A stretch of DNA of 64,000 nt from WYZ-LMO2 sp038731605 (GCA_038731605.1 JAVYQP010000001.1:310001-374000), one strand, 5' to 3'; positions 49,178 through 58,725 are shown, numbered from the stretch's first letter. Translations and numbers: made by a program. Notes: a model not told the origin generated them from the sequence alone.

Positions 49178-51070
49178 ATGAAGTTGTTCGAGCCAATCGA
49201 GATCGAAGGAATGAAGATAAAAAACCGCATCGTTCTTCCCGCCGGTGAAACGAACTACCATTCGCCCGAGGGTGGCGTTACAGAAAGACTTCTCGACTTC
49301 TACAGGGAGAGAGCGAGGGGAGGAATAGGTTTTGCGGTGGTTGGGATTGCCAAAATTGAGCCATACTTCTTCGGTGGGCTTGCGATCTACGATGACCGCT
49401 TTATTCCTGAGCTCGCAAAGATCGCAGATGTTTTTCATGAATACGATGTCCGATGCGCAGTTCAGCTCTGGCATCCCGGAAGATACGAAATCTCCCTTGA
49501 CCCAGACAGGACTCCAGTTGCACCTTCACCGATTCCACCGCCCATCTTCTCCCGCAAAACTCCGAAGGAGCTAACGAAGGAGGAGATCCTAAGAATCGAA
49601 GAGGAGTTCGCAGAATCCGCTTTGAGGGCTAAGAAGGCTGGTTTTGATGCGGTTGAGCTAATAGGTTCCGCAGGCTACTTAATCTCGCAGTTTTTCAGTC
49701 CTGCGACGAACAAGAGAACGGACGAATACGGGGGTAGCATACAGAACAGAACGAGATTTGCGGTGGAGATCATTGAAAGGATAAGAGAAAAATGTGGGAA
49801 GTTCCCGGTCATGATAAGGATCCCCGGAGACGAGTTCATCGAGGGCGGGAACACCGTAAGGGAGATGAAGATAATCGCAAAGATTCTCGAAGACGCTGGC
49901 GTTTGTGCGATAAACGTGATGGCTGGGTGGCACGAGTCGAAGAAACCTTTGACAACGATGCTCGTGCCGAGAGGGGGTTTTGCATACCTTGCGGAAGAGA
50001 TAAAAAAGAGCGTAGGCGTTCCTGTTATTGCATCGCACAGAATAAACGACCCAATGATTGCGGAGAAGATACTGCAGGAAGGCAAAGCGGACATGGTGGC
50101 GATGTTCCGTGCGTTAATTGCGGACCCAGAGCTTCCAAAGAAAGCCAAGGAAGGGAGATTTGATGAGATAAGGCTATGCATAGCTTGCAACCAGGGTTGC
50201 ATGGACAACGTTATGCAGGGATTGCCGATAACTTGCCTCGTAAACCCAGCGGTTGGGAGAGAGAAGGAGCTAAGGGAGTTGAAGGCGAAGGAGAAGAAGA
50301 AGGTGGTGATCGTAGGCGGTGGACCAGGAGGATGCACAGTTGCGGAGTTCTTGGCAAGAAAAGGGCACGAAGTCGTTCTCTTCGAAAAGAATTCTAAGCT
50401 CGGCGGGCAATTCAACATCGCAGCAAACTCCCCGCTTGCGTATGAGTTTGCAGAAGTTGGGAAATACTTCATGAACGTTTTGCCAAAGCTTGGTGTTAAG
50501 ATTTACTACAATACTGTTGCAACCGCTGAAAAAGTGCTTGCGGAGAAGCCAGATGTAGTCATAATCGCAGTCGGGGCGAGCCCGCTGATTCCAAAGATCC
50601 CGGGCGTTGAGAACGCTGTAACCGCCTTCGACGTTCTAAGTGGGAAAGCGGAGGTTGGGAAGAAAGTAGTGGTTATCGGTGGCGGTGGCGTGGGTTGCGA
50701 CGTCGCAGCAAAGCTCGCTGAGAACTGCAAGGTTACTTTGATCGACATGCTACCAAAGATCGGCGCAGACATTGGTGTGAGCACGAGATGGACTGTGTTG
50801 CTATACTTGAGGGAGAAAAACGTTGAAATGCTCACCGAAACGAAAGCTGTGGAGATAAAGAAAAACGCAGTCGTCGTGGAGACACCAAAAGGTATAAGAG
50901 AGATCGAGTGCGATACCGCAGTCTTGGCAGTCGGAACAAAGCCGAACGATGGCTTGTTCGACGAGTTAAACGGAAAAGTGAAAGAGATATACAAGATCGG
51001 CGATTGCGTTAAGCCGAGAAAAGCCATCGACGCCACTGCAGAGGCTTTCGAATTAGCACTCAAGATCTAA
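49178..51070 (+). CDS. old-yellow-enzyme-type NADH:flavin oxidoreductase (2,4-dienoyl-CoA reductase-like)
   Basis: A 630-residue modular flavoprotein. An N-terminal FMN TIM barrel has QLWHPGRY and DAVELIGSAGYLISQFFSP. A 4Fe-4S site CIACNQGCMDNVMQG plus a distal Cys in ITCLVNP gives CxxCxxxCx11C. The C-terminal half binds FAD (IVGGGPGGCTVAEFLA) and NAD(P)H (VIGGGGVGCDVAAKLA). Relatives reduce enones, 2-enoyl-CoA or disulfides; the substrate is not given by the sequence. Long A/T-rich upstream region (49053-49177) with TATATTATAATATT as promoter. The HdrA-MvhD gene follows 58 bases on. Confidence 0.86.
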   Translation: MKLFEPIEIEGMKIKNRIVLPAGETNYHSPEGGVTERLLDFYRERARGGIGFAVVGIAKIEPYFFGGLAIYDDRFIPELAKIADVFHEYDVRCAVQLWHPGRYEISLDPDRTPVAPSPIPPPIFSRKTPKELTKEEILRIEEEFAESALRAKKAGFDAVELIGSAGYLISQFFSPATNKRTDEYGGSIQNRTRFAVEIIERIREKCGKFPVMIRIPGDEFIEGGNTVREMKIIAKILEDAGVCAINVMAGWHESKKPLTTMLVPRGGFAYLAEEIKKSVGVPVIASHRINDPMIAEKILQEGKADMVAMFRALIADPELPKKAKEGRFDEIRLCIACNQGCMDNVMQGLPITCLVNPAVGREKELRELKAKEKKKVVIVGGGPGGCTVAEFLARKGHEVVLFEKNSKLGGQFNIAANSPLAYEFAEVGKYFMNVLPKLGVKIYYNTVATAEKVLAEKPDVVIIAVGASPLIPKIPGVENAVTAFDVLSGKAEVGKKVVVIGGGGVGCDVAAKLAENCKVTLIDMLPKIGADIGVSTRWTVLLYLREKNVEMLTETKAVEIKKNAVVVETPKGIREIECDTAVLAVGTKPNDGLFDELNGKVKEIYKIGDCVKPRKAIDATAEAFELALKI

Positions 51071-51128
51071 TTTTTCTTTCCGGCTTTTTTAGAAAAAGTT
51101 ATAACCGAGTTTGCAAAGCAATTTTGAA

Positions 51129-53438
51129 ATGAGGATTGGTGTATTTGTTTGCCACTGCGGACTAAACATTGCGAGGATTTTGGACATCGAAGACCTCGTA
51201 AGTTACGCAAGATCACTCCCAGACGTTGTTCATGCGGAGAATCTCGAATATGCATGTTCTGATTATTTCCAGGAAAGAATTGCAAGCGCAATAAAGGAGA
51301 GAAACCTTGACGGAATCGTAGTCGCTGCTTGTAGTCCAAAGTTGCACGAAACGACTTTCCGCAGAGTTGCGCAGAGGGCGGGGATCAATCCATACATGGT
51401 TGAGATTGCGAACATTCGTGAACAGTGTTCCTGGGTTCACCAGCAAAAGCCAAAGTCTGCAACGCTGAAAGCTAAGGACTTGATCCGAATGCACGTTGCA
51501 AAGCTTAGGAAAGCGAAGCCCCTTGAGAAATTGAAGCTCGAGATAAAGAAGAGCGTCGCAATCATCGGCGGTGGAATTGCGGGAATTGAGTCTGCGTTGA
51601 ACCTTGCGGACATGGGGATAAAGGTTTACCTCATCGAGCGGAATCCGAGCATCGGCGGGCACATGGCTTTGCTGAACGAAGTCTTTCCCACGAACGACTG
51701 CTCGATCTGCATCTTAGCCCCAAAGATGAGCGAAGTTTGGAACCATGAGAACATAGAGGTGATCACCAATGCGGAAGTCGAGGAAGTCGAAGGCAGTGCT
51801 GGGAATTTCAAGCTGAAAGTGATCCAGCATCCGAGATTCGTAGACACATCGAAGTGCAAAGGTTGCATCGACGACTGCAGTAGCGTTTGCCCGGTCGAGG
51901 TTGCGAACGAGTTCGACTTCGGCGTTGGAGTTAGGAAGGCGGTTTACATCCCATTTCCACAGTCCACGCCTTTGTATGCAGCGATCGACTGGCAAAACTG
52001 CATAGGTTGCAAGCTCTGCGAAAAAGCCTGTAAGCCAAGGGCTATAGACTTCAACCAGCAACCGAAGAAGCTCGAGCTCGAAGTTGGAGCCATAATCGTT
52101 GCAACTGGCTACAAACTTTTCGATGCAAGAAGAAAGCCAGAATACGGATACGGAAGGTTTAAGAACGTCATAACTACGATGGAGCTCGAAAGAATTCTTT
52201 CTGCGAGTGGTCCAACGAGAGGTAAGCTCCTCCGCCCATCGGATTCCTCGCAACCTAAGAAAGTCGCATTCGTTCTCTGCGTTGGCAGTAGGGATGAGAA
52301 CACGAACAAATACTGCAGTAGAGTTTGCTGTATGGCGAGCATGAAGAGCGCATACGCAATAAAGGAACGATACCCAGAAATAGACGTAACGATCTTTTAC
52401 ATCGACATCCGTGCTTTCGGGCGAGGATTCGAGGAGTTTTACAAAAAAGTCCAGAGTTCTGGTGTTCGCTTCATCCGTGGAAAAGTCGGAGAAGTGATCG
52501 AAAGAGAAGATGGGAGCTTAACGCTTAGCTACGAGAACACGCTGACTGGCGAGCTTTTTGCGGAGGACTTCGACCTCGTTGTTCTTGCGGTTGGAATCGA
52601 GGGCGAGGCTGAGATTGCGAAGAAGCTCGGGATTGGTGTTGGAGAAGATAGCTTTTTTGAGATCGCCCATCCGAAGCTTCGACCAGTAGAAACAAACGTC
52701 CGTGGGATATACATCGCAGGGTGTGCGAGCGGTCCAAAGGACATCCACGATAGCATCGCAACCGCTGGACTCGCAGCGGTGAAGGCTGGGAAATTCATAC
52801 TCAGCGAGTTTGCGGAAGTGGAACCGTTCTTTGCCTTTGTTGACAAAGAAAAGTGCATCGGTTGTAGGATCTGCGAGAGCGTTTGCAACTTCAAAGCCAT
52901 TGCGGTGAACAAGAAGGCTGAGATTAACCCGAAGGCTTGCGTTATGTGCGGGATCTGCGTTTCCGCTTGCCCAGTTGACGCAATCGATATGGGCTTCTTC
53001 AGCAACGAGGGAATTGAGGCGATGATCGATGCGCTAACCGAAGAGAAGAACGCCGAGCCGTTAATTCTGGTTTTTGCATGCTGGTATTGTGCCTATGGTG
53101 CCCTTGACTTGGCTGGGACGCTCAAACTGCAGTATGAGCCGAACATCCGCACGATAAGAGTTCTCTGCACTGGAAGGATTGATCCCGCATGGATACTGAG
53201 GGCTTTGAAGAACGGCGTCGACGGCGTGGTTGTTGCGGGTTGCAGACTCGGGGAGTGCCACTTCAGATACGGGAACTACAAGGCGAAGGATCGTGTGGAT
53301 ATGCTCAAGATTGCGCTGAAAGCCTTTGGTTTCGACGCAGAAAGAGTTGAATACATTTGGCACTCCGCTGGAGAAGGGGAAGCGATGGCTGAGGATTTGA
53401 ACAAATTTGTGGAAAAAATCAAGAATCTGGTCTCTTGA
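51129..53438 (+). CDS. hdrA: HdrA-MvhD fusion, heterodisulfide reductase-type electron-bifurcating flavoprotein
   Basis: A 769-residue protein. N-terminal VCHCGLNIA domain, FAD loop IIGGGIAGIESALNLADMG, cysteine cluster CSICILAPK, and four-cysteine ferredoxin motifs CIGCKLCEKACKP, CIGCRICESVCNF and CVMCGICVSACPVD. The last 125 residues, ACWYCAYGALDLAG through VVAGCRLGECHF, are an MvhD domain (2Fe-2S partner between hydrogenase or formate dehydrogenase and HdrA), here fused. It could bifurcate electrons with the OYE-like flavoprotein encoded upstream. The start ATG 51129 opens MRIGVFVCHCG. HdrB and HdrC are not in the window. Confidence 0.88.
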   Translation: MRIGVFVCHCGLNIARILDIEDLVSYARSLPDVVHAENLEYACSDYFQERIASAIKERNLDGIVVAACSPKLHETTFRRVAQRAGINPYMVEIANIREQCSWVHQQKPKSATLKAKDLIRMHVAKLRKAKPLEKLKLEIKKSVAIIGGGIAGIESALNLADMGIKVYLIERNPSIGGHMALLNEVFPTNDCSICILAPKMSEVWNHENIEVITNAEVEEVEGSAGNFKLKVIQHPRFVDTSKCKGCIDDCSSVCPVEVANEFDFGVGVRKAVYIPFPQSTPLYAAIDWQNCIGCKLCEKACKPRAIDFNQQPKKLELEVGAIIVATGYKLFDARRKPEYGYGRFKNVITTMELERILSASGPTRGKLLRPSDSSQPKKVAFVLCVGSRDENTNKYCSRVCCMASMKSAYAIKERYPEIDVTIFYIDIRAFGRGFEEFYKKVQSSGVRFIRGKVGEVIEREDGSLTLSYENTLTGELFAEDFDLVVLAVGIEGEAEIAKKLGIGVGEDSFFEIAHPKLRPVETNVRGIYIAGCASGPKDIHDSIATAGLAAVKAGKFILSEFAEVEPFFAFVDKEKCIGCRICESVCNFKAIAVNKKAEINPKACVMCGICVSACPVDAIDMGFFSNEGIEAMIDALTEEKNAEPLILVFACWYCAYGALDLAGTLKLQYEPNIRTIRVLCTGRIDPAWILRALKNGVDGVVVAGCRLGECHFRYGNYKAKDRVDMLKIALKAFGFDAERVEYIWHSAGEGEAMAEDLNKFVEKIKNLVS

Positions 53439-54171
53439 ACTTCTCCGCAATCTCCCTGTAAGTTTTTGGGAACCTCGGTGTGAAGAAAAGAAATCTCTGC
53501 ACCGGGTAGCTAACGTTCGCACCTTTCCCAGCGTTTTCAAGCCCCTCGATTATCTTGTCGAGCAACTCGTATGGCATGGCAAAGATTAGCTCGTTCTCGT
53601 CAACTCCAGCGAAAACCCTGTCGCCGGCTCCGGGGATTGCGATCGTCACTTCTCCTTTGAGGGCAGGGAGCAAAGCTTCTGCGCAACTCGCAAGCTTTGC
53701 TGTGAGCGAAGCGTTCACGGTCCCACCGAAGAAAGTCTTCGCCTGTATCAGTCTCCCGACTTGTTCTGGGTTCGCAAAGATTAAGATTGCGTCTGGCTTT
53801 TCCTTCATCTTCGTCAGATCTCCGAAGAGAAACATTTTGAACTTTCCCGCAGGAAGCTTCGTTGTGGGAAAATCGCAAGAAGCATCTTTCAACCAATTTG
53901 CAGAGACGAGAATTTCCTTAACACTATCGTAAACCGCAACGCCGTAAATTAGCATCGCTGGCGGACATGCGAAGTCGTCCGCTTCGAGAACAACGCTTCT
54001 CCCGCTATACCTCGCAAAGGCGATCGCTTGACAAACTGCGAACTTCAAACCGTGCTTCGATGGCTTGAATGCATCTATCTCTACCTTTTCCTCAAAAAAC
54101 TTGACACCAACAGGCGGAGTTCTCAATCTAAGCATTTCGACGATTTTCGAACCCTTCTCGTTCCACTCCAT
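53419..54171 (-). CDS. DUF169 family protein
   Basis: A 250-residue protein of the archaeal/bacterial DUF169 family: TPPVGVKFF near the start, CQAIAFARYSGR, then ADDFACPPAMLIYG, CAEALLPALKGEVTIAIPGAGDR and a VFAGVDENELIFAMPYEL end. The reaction is unknown; conserved cysteines suggest metal or redox use. ATG 54171 gives MEWNEKG as start; a longer form from 54186 is possible. Overlaps the end of hdrA by 20 bases in convergent orientation. Confidence 0.8.
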   Translation of the reverse strand: MEWNEKGSKIVEMLRLRTPPVGVKFFEEKVEIDAFKPSKHGLKFAVCQAIAFARYSGRSVVLEADDFACPPAMLIYGVAVYDSVKEILVSANWLKDASCDFPTTKLPAGKFKMFLFGDLTKMKEKPDAILIFANPEQVGRLIQAKTFFGGTVNASLTAKLASCAEALLPALKGEVTIAIPGAGDRVFAGVDENELIFAMPYELLDKIIEGLENAGKGANVSYPVQRFLFFTPRFPKTYREIAEKFKRPDS

Positions 54172-54205
54172 AACCGAAGTCAGCAACTTTTATTTATTTT
54201 TATCG

Positions 54206-55300
54206 TTAACTAAGTGTGAAGACCATGATCTTCGTCAAAAGCCCACCGTATTTCACGAATCTCTCATGGACAAGGCTAAATCCAGCCTCCTCCGCAACTC
54301 TGCGAAAGATTTCGTGCTCAGAAGTTATGACAACAAGCCTCGAGTCTTTGTTCATGACTTTCTTTGCCGAAATCGTAAATTCTCGATACAGCCTCTCTAT
54401 CGCTCCCTTTCTGTGGATCCTAAGCCCATAGGGTGGATTTGTGACGATCACATCGTATTCTCCCTCGAGCCTTGTTGCGTCGCCGACGCTGAATTCGATC
54501 GTGTCTGCCACTCCAGCATTCTTCGCATTCTCTACCGCTCCTTCGAGATGTTTTCTGAACTTCTCGATCCCGTAGACCCTTAGTTTCAAATCCTTGGTCT
54601 CGTGTTCGATCTCTGGAAGCTCGAGAAACCTCTGATAAGCGAAACTCCGCCTGTTCGGAACGTTCCTCGCCATTAAAACCGCTTCTATCGGTATCGTTCC
54701 GCTTCCGCACATCGGATCGAGCAGGGATTCTTCGGGCTTCCATTTTGAAAGTCTTACCATCGCACAGGCGATCGTTGCGTTCAAATGGGCTGGGTGGTTG
54801 TAAACTCTCCACCACCTCTTATGCATTGCATCATCGCCAGTTGTGTCGACGCCAACGAGGAGCTCTTTATCGATGAGCTCAACCCTAACTATAACGTCTG
54901 GGTCGTCGAGGTTCACCCTTAGCCTTTCTCGATGCGTTTCGAGAAAGCTGTCGATCACCGCTTGCCCAGAAACTTTTGCGATGTCGAGAGATGTGAACTC
55001 GTGAACACCTACACGCAAACTTCTTACTGCGAAGCTCTTGCCCTTCAGGAAATCAAAGCTAAGGCTTTTGACGCCTCGATAGATGTCCTCAAGGTTTTCT
55101 GCGCAATCTCGGAGAAGAAGAATATTCAACCTTTCGAGGGTTCTCGAGTAGCGGTTCAGCAAGGGTATCAGCTCGGGCTTCCCAGAGAAAAACACCCTAC
55201 CCTTTCCCTGCTTAGCCTCCGCCACTTCGGCTCCAAAACTCTTTAACTCTTCAACCGCCACATCCTCAAGTCCAGGGGGGAGAGTTGCGTAGAACTCCAC
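54206..55300 (-). CDS. THUMP-domain tRNA (guanine-N2) methyltransferase, Trm14-like
   Basis: A 364-residue methyltransferase. The THUMP domain in the first half (FYATLPPGLEDVAVEEL to SVSGQAVIDSF) binds tRNA, and the Rossmann part has DPMCGSGTIPIEAVLMARN and catalytic NPPYGLRIHRKG. This layout matches archaeal Trm14, which makes m2G at position 6 of tRNA, though m2G10 enzymes are similar. GTG 55300 follows an A/T-rich TATA-like TTTTTTT stretch and opens the conserved EFYATLPPG; the longer frame upstream is not conserved. Confidence 0.83.
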   Translation of the reverse strand: MEFYATLPPGLEDVAVEELKSFGAEVAEAKQGKGRVFFSGKPELIPLLNRYSRTLERLNILLLRDCAENLEDIYRGVKSLSFDFLKGKSFAVRSLRVGVHEFTSLDIAKVSGQAVIDSFLETHRERLRVNLDDPDVIVRVELIDKELLVGVDTTGDDAMHKRWWRVYNHPAHLNATIACAMVRLSKWKPEESLLDPMCGSGTIPIEAVLMARNVPNRRSFAYQRFLELPEIEHETKDLKLRVYGIEKFRKHLEGAVENAKNAGVADTIEFSVGDATRLEGEYDVIVTNPPYGLRIHRKGAIERLYREFTISAKKVMNKDSRLVVITSEHEIFRRVAEEAGFSLVHERFVKYGGLLTKIMVFTLS

Positions 55301-55395
55301 GATAAAAAAATCGATTGCGTTGATGAAAATCTTATCCCGGCACACAAAATTTAAATTCAGCATGGTAACCGCTTTATTACTTTGAGGTGCTCGGC

Positions 55396-55770
55396 ATGAG
55401 TAGGATAAGGAAGCTCCAGAGGAGAAAGACGAATCCAAGATTGGTAAAGCTAATCGATTTGCTTCTCGAGGAGAGTGCAAAAAACAAGGCAGGTATCTGG
55501 AAAGTCGTCGCTGAAAAACTCGCCTCGCCCACGAGAAGATGGGCTGAAGTCAGCCTTTCAAAGATAGACAAATATGCAAGGGAGAACGAAGTAGTCGTCG
55601 TCCCTGGCAAAGTCCTTGGCGGAGAGTTGTCGAAAGCGGTAAAAGTCGCTGCGTTCAACTTCTCTGAGTCTGCGAAGGAAAAAATACTCGCAACGGGCGG
55701 GCAATGGATGAGCATCGAAGAGCTCGTGAAAACAAACCCGAAGGGTAGCGGGGTTAGGATAATCGTCTAA
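55396..55770 (+). CDS. rpl18e: 50S ribosomal protein L18e
   Basis: A 124-residue protein with the L18e pattern: RRKTNPRLVKLIDLLLEES, RRWAEVSLSKIDKY, VVVVPGKVLGGEL and AAFNFSESAKEKI. ATG 55396 is preceded by GAGGTG seven bases upstream. First gene of the classic archaeal cluster L18e, L13, S9, RpoN. Confidence 0.95.
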   Translation: MSRIRKLQRRKTNPRLVKLIDLLLEESAKNKAGIWKVVAEKLASPTRRWAEVSLSKIDKYARENEVVVVPGKVLGGELSKAVKVAAFNFSESAKEKILATGGQWMSIEELVKTNPKGSGVRIIV

Positions 55771-55780
55771 GGTGGTTGTG

Positions 55781-56245
55781 ATGAGTGTCAACGTGAAAAG
55801 AGTTCTTGCGTCGTTGGGCGATTACAAGGTCATCGATGCGGAGGGGCACATCCTCGGAAGGCTTTGCAGTGTCATCGCCAAAAGGTTGCTCAACGGTGAG
55901 AACATCGTGGTCGTGAACGCTGAGAAGGCGATAGTAACGGGAAGCAAGGCAAACGTTTTCCAGAGATACAAGGACAAATACGACAGAGGAAGCAAGGAAA
56001 AAGGTCCGTATTTCCCAAGACATCCGGAGAGGATTTTCAAGAGAACCGTGAGGGGAATGCTCCCGTGGGACAGCAGAAGGGGAAGAGAAGCTTACAGGAG
56101 GCTCAGGGTCTTCATAGGAGTTCCCGAGGAACTAAAAGGGAAGGAATTTGAAAAAGTTGAGACTGCGTTGTTTGAGAAAGTTTCAAAAACAGAAAAGTTC
56201 GTATTGTTAGAGGACATCAGTAGACACTTGGGGTGGGCGAAGTGA
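55781..56245 (+). CDS. rpl13: 50S ribosomal protein L13
   Basis: A 154-residue protein: VIDAEGHILGRLCSVIAKRLLNG, EKAIVTGSK, RHPERIFKRTVRGMLP and RLRVFIGVPEELKG are L13 hallmarks. The ATG at 55781 follows GGTGGTTGTG and is preferred to in-frame codons just upstream. The stop overlaps the S9 GTG start as GTGA. Confidence 0.95.
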   Translation: MSVNVKRVLASLGDYKVIDAEGHILGRLCSVIAKRLLNGENIVVVNAEKAIVTGSKANVFQRYKDKYDRGSKEKGPYFPRHPERIFKRTVRGMLPWDSRRGREAYRRLRVFIGVPEELKGKEFEKVETALFEKVSKTEKFVLLEDISRHLGWAK

Positions 56246-56640
56246 AAGTTGTCGTGACGAGTGGAAAAAGAAAGACCGCAATTGCAAGGGCGGTTGCCAA
56301 GGAAGGCATAGGAAGGGTTAGGATCAACAAGATACCAATTGAGATATTCCCGATGGAACTGCCGAGGAGGGTAATGCTCGAACCCTTGAAGATCGCAGGG
56401 GAGCTTGCAAAGAAGGTCGACATAGACGTAAAAGTCTCCGGTGGTGGAGTGATGGGGCAAGCTGAGGCTGCAAGAACTGCGATTGCGAGAGCTTTGGTTG
56501 AATTCTTCGGAGACGAAGAGCTGAAGAAGGCTTTCTTAGAATACGACAGAACTCTGCTCGTAAACGACGTTAGGAGGAAACTTCCAAAGCTTCAGGGAGG
56601 AAGGGGAGCGAGGAAGAGAAGGCAGACATCTTACAGGTGA
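56242..56640 (+). CDS. rps9: 30S ribosomal protein S9
   Basis: A 132-residue protein beginning VVVTSGKRKTAIARAVAKEG and ending GARKRRQTSYR, with VSGGGVMGQAEAARTAIARAL in the middle. The GTG at 56242 overlaps the L13 stop as GTGA and is preceded by GGGTGGG; an in-frame GTG at 56233 lies on that purine stretch. Position 3 of the ribosomal operon. Confidence 0.95.
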   Translation: MKVVVTSGKRKTAIARAVAKEGIGRVRINKIPIEIFPMELPRRVMLEPLKIAGELAKKVDIDVKVSGGGVMGQAEAARTAIARALVEFFGDEELKKAFLEYDRTLLVNDVRRKLPKLQGGRGARKRRQTSYR

Positions 56641-56644
56641 TACC

Positions 56645-56845
56645 TTGCACGAGATAACAGATTTCCCCATTCGTTGCTTTTCTTGTGGAGCGGTCATCGG
56701 TCATTTGTATGCGAAATACTTGGAAATGGTCAGGAGTGGGAAGTCGCCGAAAGAGGCTTTGGATTCCTTAGGGATTCAAAGATACTGCTGTAGGAGAATG
56801 TTTCTCACGCACAAATCCTATATCGGCGAAATCGCAAGATTTCGC

Positions 56846-56860
<15 letters not shown>
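56645..56860 (+). CDS. rpoN: DNA-directed RNA polymerase subunit N
   Basis: A 71-residue RpoN/Rpb10 zinc protein. PIRCFSCGAVIGHLY and GIQRYCCRRMFLTH hold the CxxC(G) and CC zinc ligands. TTG start with GGTG just before it. The C-terminal KSYIGEIARFRGAVG and the TAG stop run into the following tRNA-Pro gene: the last 15 bases (56846-56860), including the stop codon, are the acceptor and D-arm start of the tRNA. The real end of the protein is therefore set by a tRNA sequence. Confidence 0.93.
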
Positions 56861-56922
<62 letters not shown>

Positions 56923-57001
56923 TTTAGACTCTTTTAACCTTCTTGCTTCTTGGATATTAACAAGAGAAAATTTTTTAACTTTGGTTTTGAAAAAGAGGTT
57001 T

Positions 57002-57118
57002 GTGGAAGACGACTGGGAGCTCATAGGCTACATAAAGCGTAAACCCAACGGAACTGAGGCGAATTTAGACAATGTGCCGGGGGTGGATACGAAACATCGT
57101 TTTCAGTCGCTCATTTGA
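57002..57118 (+). CDS. possible small protein upstream of the transglutaminase-like relic
   Basis: A frame of 38 codons from GTG 57002 (VEDDWELIGYIKRKPNGTEA onward) ends with a TGA overlapping the TTG start of the next frame. It lies about 25 bases after a TTTTTTAAC TATA-like block. It may be a real leader gene or the N-terminal part of the same decayed gene. I do not recognise it. Confidence 0.35.
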   Translation: MEDDWELIGYIKRKPNGTEANLDNVPGVDTKHRFQSLI

Positions 57119-58080
57119 TAAAGTTCGGACGATACTATTTCAGAGGGAGGACGTTCATCTACCGAATAGATGCTCTCCCGTCGGAATTCGATAAACCAAA
57201 CGTTTACGTCTATAGAAAACCGAAATACAAAGCAAAAAAGAGACGAGCGATCCCAAGACGCTCAGTTTTGGTCTTGCTGGTTTTTGCTTTGATCGTCTTT
57301 TTCTTCTTAGCTAATCTTGGTACGGAAGATACGAATAAGCTTATAAGCGACACACAGAATGTTACGGGCGGATTTATAGCTGAAATCCAAAAATCGACGG
57401 GGAGCATTGTTAAAAAATGCGAAGATGGAACTTTGGAAGGTTTTTGCTCTGCAAAGAAACCACTCTTTTGCGAAAATGGAACCTTAGTGGCTAAAGCAAG
57501 TGTGTGTGGTTGTCCTGAAAAGTATACACGAATAGGTGAATCTTGTGCTTACACTTTAACACTGAATCCCGAAACCGGGGAGTTTTCTGTGAAGAAGATT
57601 ACCATCTCAAAACGATAAACGACGAAGACCAGAGCGAGGCAATTAAAGAAGTGCTTCAAAAAATCGAGCTGTTGGCAAGCAAAAAAGACGATCAGGCGAG
57701 AATAGCGATATCTCTTGTGCAGAAGATCCCATATGACTACAGTGGGATGCATAAAGCCGAGTGGTTGTGTAGAGGAGGATATGTCATTTCTGGAGATACT
57801 CCACGATGGCACTGGATACTGCTTCATAGAATCGACAAGACCAACGATAGTCACGGACAACAAGAGCGAATACATAGGGGCTGGAAAGCTCAAATCCCAG
57901 CCGAAGATAATCTTTGTGAGCGACGGTTTATCTTTTGATTCAGTTTGGATCGAATACAACGACGCAAAAGAATGGCAAAGGCTCAGAGAGGTTGCGGAGA
58001 GAAATAATAACGTTCTTGATTGGTCTGATTATGAGAAGTGGCAATCGCTGGTTAAAAAATACTGCATAGAATTCAATTAA
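57115..58080 (+). pseudogene. degraded membrane-anchored transglutaminase-like protein gene
   Basis: The first frame (TTG 57115) encodes a membrane anchor (SVLVLLVFALIVFFFLANLG) and cysteine-rich repeats (CEDGTLEGFCSAKKPLFCENGT, VCGCPEKYTRIG). About 57590 the frame must shift to continue as DYHLKTINDEDQ and KDDQARIAISLVQKIPYDYSG. Near 57790 it shifts again to GTGYCFIESTRPTIVTDNKS and FVSDGLSFDSVW, ending EKWQSLVKKYCIEFN. The block between IPYDYSG and GTGYCF, which carries the catalytic CysHis region in relatives, is deleted. It is the second decayed transglutaminase-like gene in the window. Confidence 0.65.
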
Positions 58081-58348
58081 AACCGTGTTCGACTTAGGCT
58101 ATGAATCTAAAGGTTGCGAAGTATGTCTTTGATTTCTACATGCCTCTTGTCGCTTTTGACGCATATTCGGTGGCTTGACATTTAGACTTGCAGTTTTCCC
58201 GTAAATCTCAGTGGTTCTAACGTTCTTGGAACTTGTAGCTCTCCTGGCATACTCACTCAGATGCTGATATTTTCTGACAGGCTCCCCATAACAGTTGCTA
58301 AGAGGTATTGGAACACAACTATGCACTTGAAGCAGGATTGAAAAATAA

Positions 58349-58421
58349 TAGCCCCGGCCGGATTCGAACCGGCGTCGCGGAATCCAGAGTCCCGCAGGAT
58401 TGACCACTACCCCACGGGGCT
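58349..58421 (-). tRNA. tRNA-Gln (anticodon CUG)
   Basis: Minus strand, 5' end at 58421. AGCCCCG pairs with CGGGGCT; discriminator A. The anticodon stem CGGGA/TTCCG encloses CTCTGGA, giving CTG. The D and T arms are identical in design to tRNA-Gln(UUG) at 6710-6782. No intron. The promoter block upstream (58437-58463) matches that of the first gene. Confidence 0.95.
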
Positions 58422-58725
58422 TCGAAAAAAATAAGAGTTTGGATTTATCAAAGTTTTGGTTAGATTTTATACGCAAACCCAGTTCTGGAACCTCTATGCC
58501 GAGCATCGATGTGATGTGCTTCGCTCGTATCTCACCACAGCATCGCCAATGTATAGGAACGGTTCCTTGTGGTCGCTTTATTCGCATCCTGCGTGAATCG
58601 ACCCGTAGCACTCCAGACTTCGTTCGCTTGGTCTACGTAATTCTCGCCTCCGTCCAACATGAGTCGTTGTAACTGGAATAGCGACTTTCCTTCTTTTACA
58701 GCCAAGCTTCTCGGTTTCATCCTGT
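58422..58725. other. tRNA-Gln promoter and gene-free spacer
   Basis: The first 40 bases hold the promoter of the minus-strand tRNA-Gln(CUG), including the shared 20-base block (58437-58463). The rest has several short open frames in both directions, but none with a ribosome site or recognisable motif. The 270 bases on the other side of the tRNA (58081-58348) likewise show no gene I can support. Confidence 0.4.

Noticed and set aside
54932..55246. Plus-strand frame within the Trm14-like gene
   Set aside because: Antisense to a conserved methyltransferase domain with no separate evidence.
58099..58720. Transposase or IS remnant around tRNA-Gln(CUG)
   Set aside because: Short frames there look faintly protein-like, but no terminal inverted repeats, target duplications or transposase motifs are visible.
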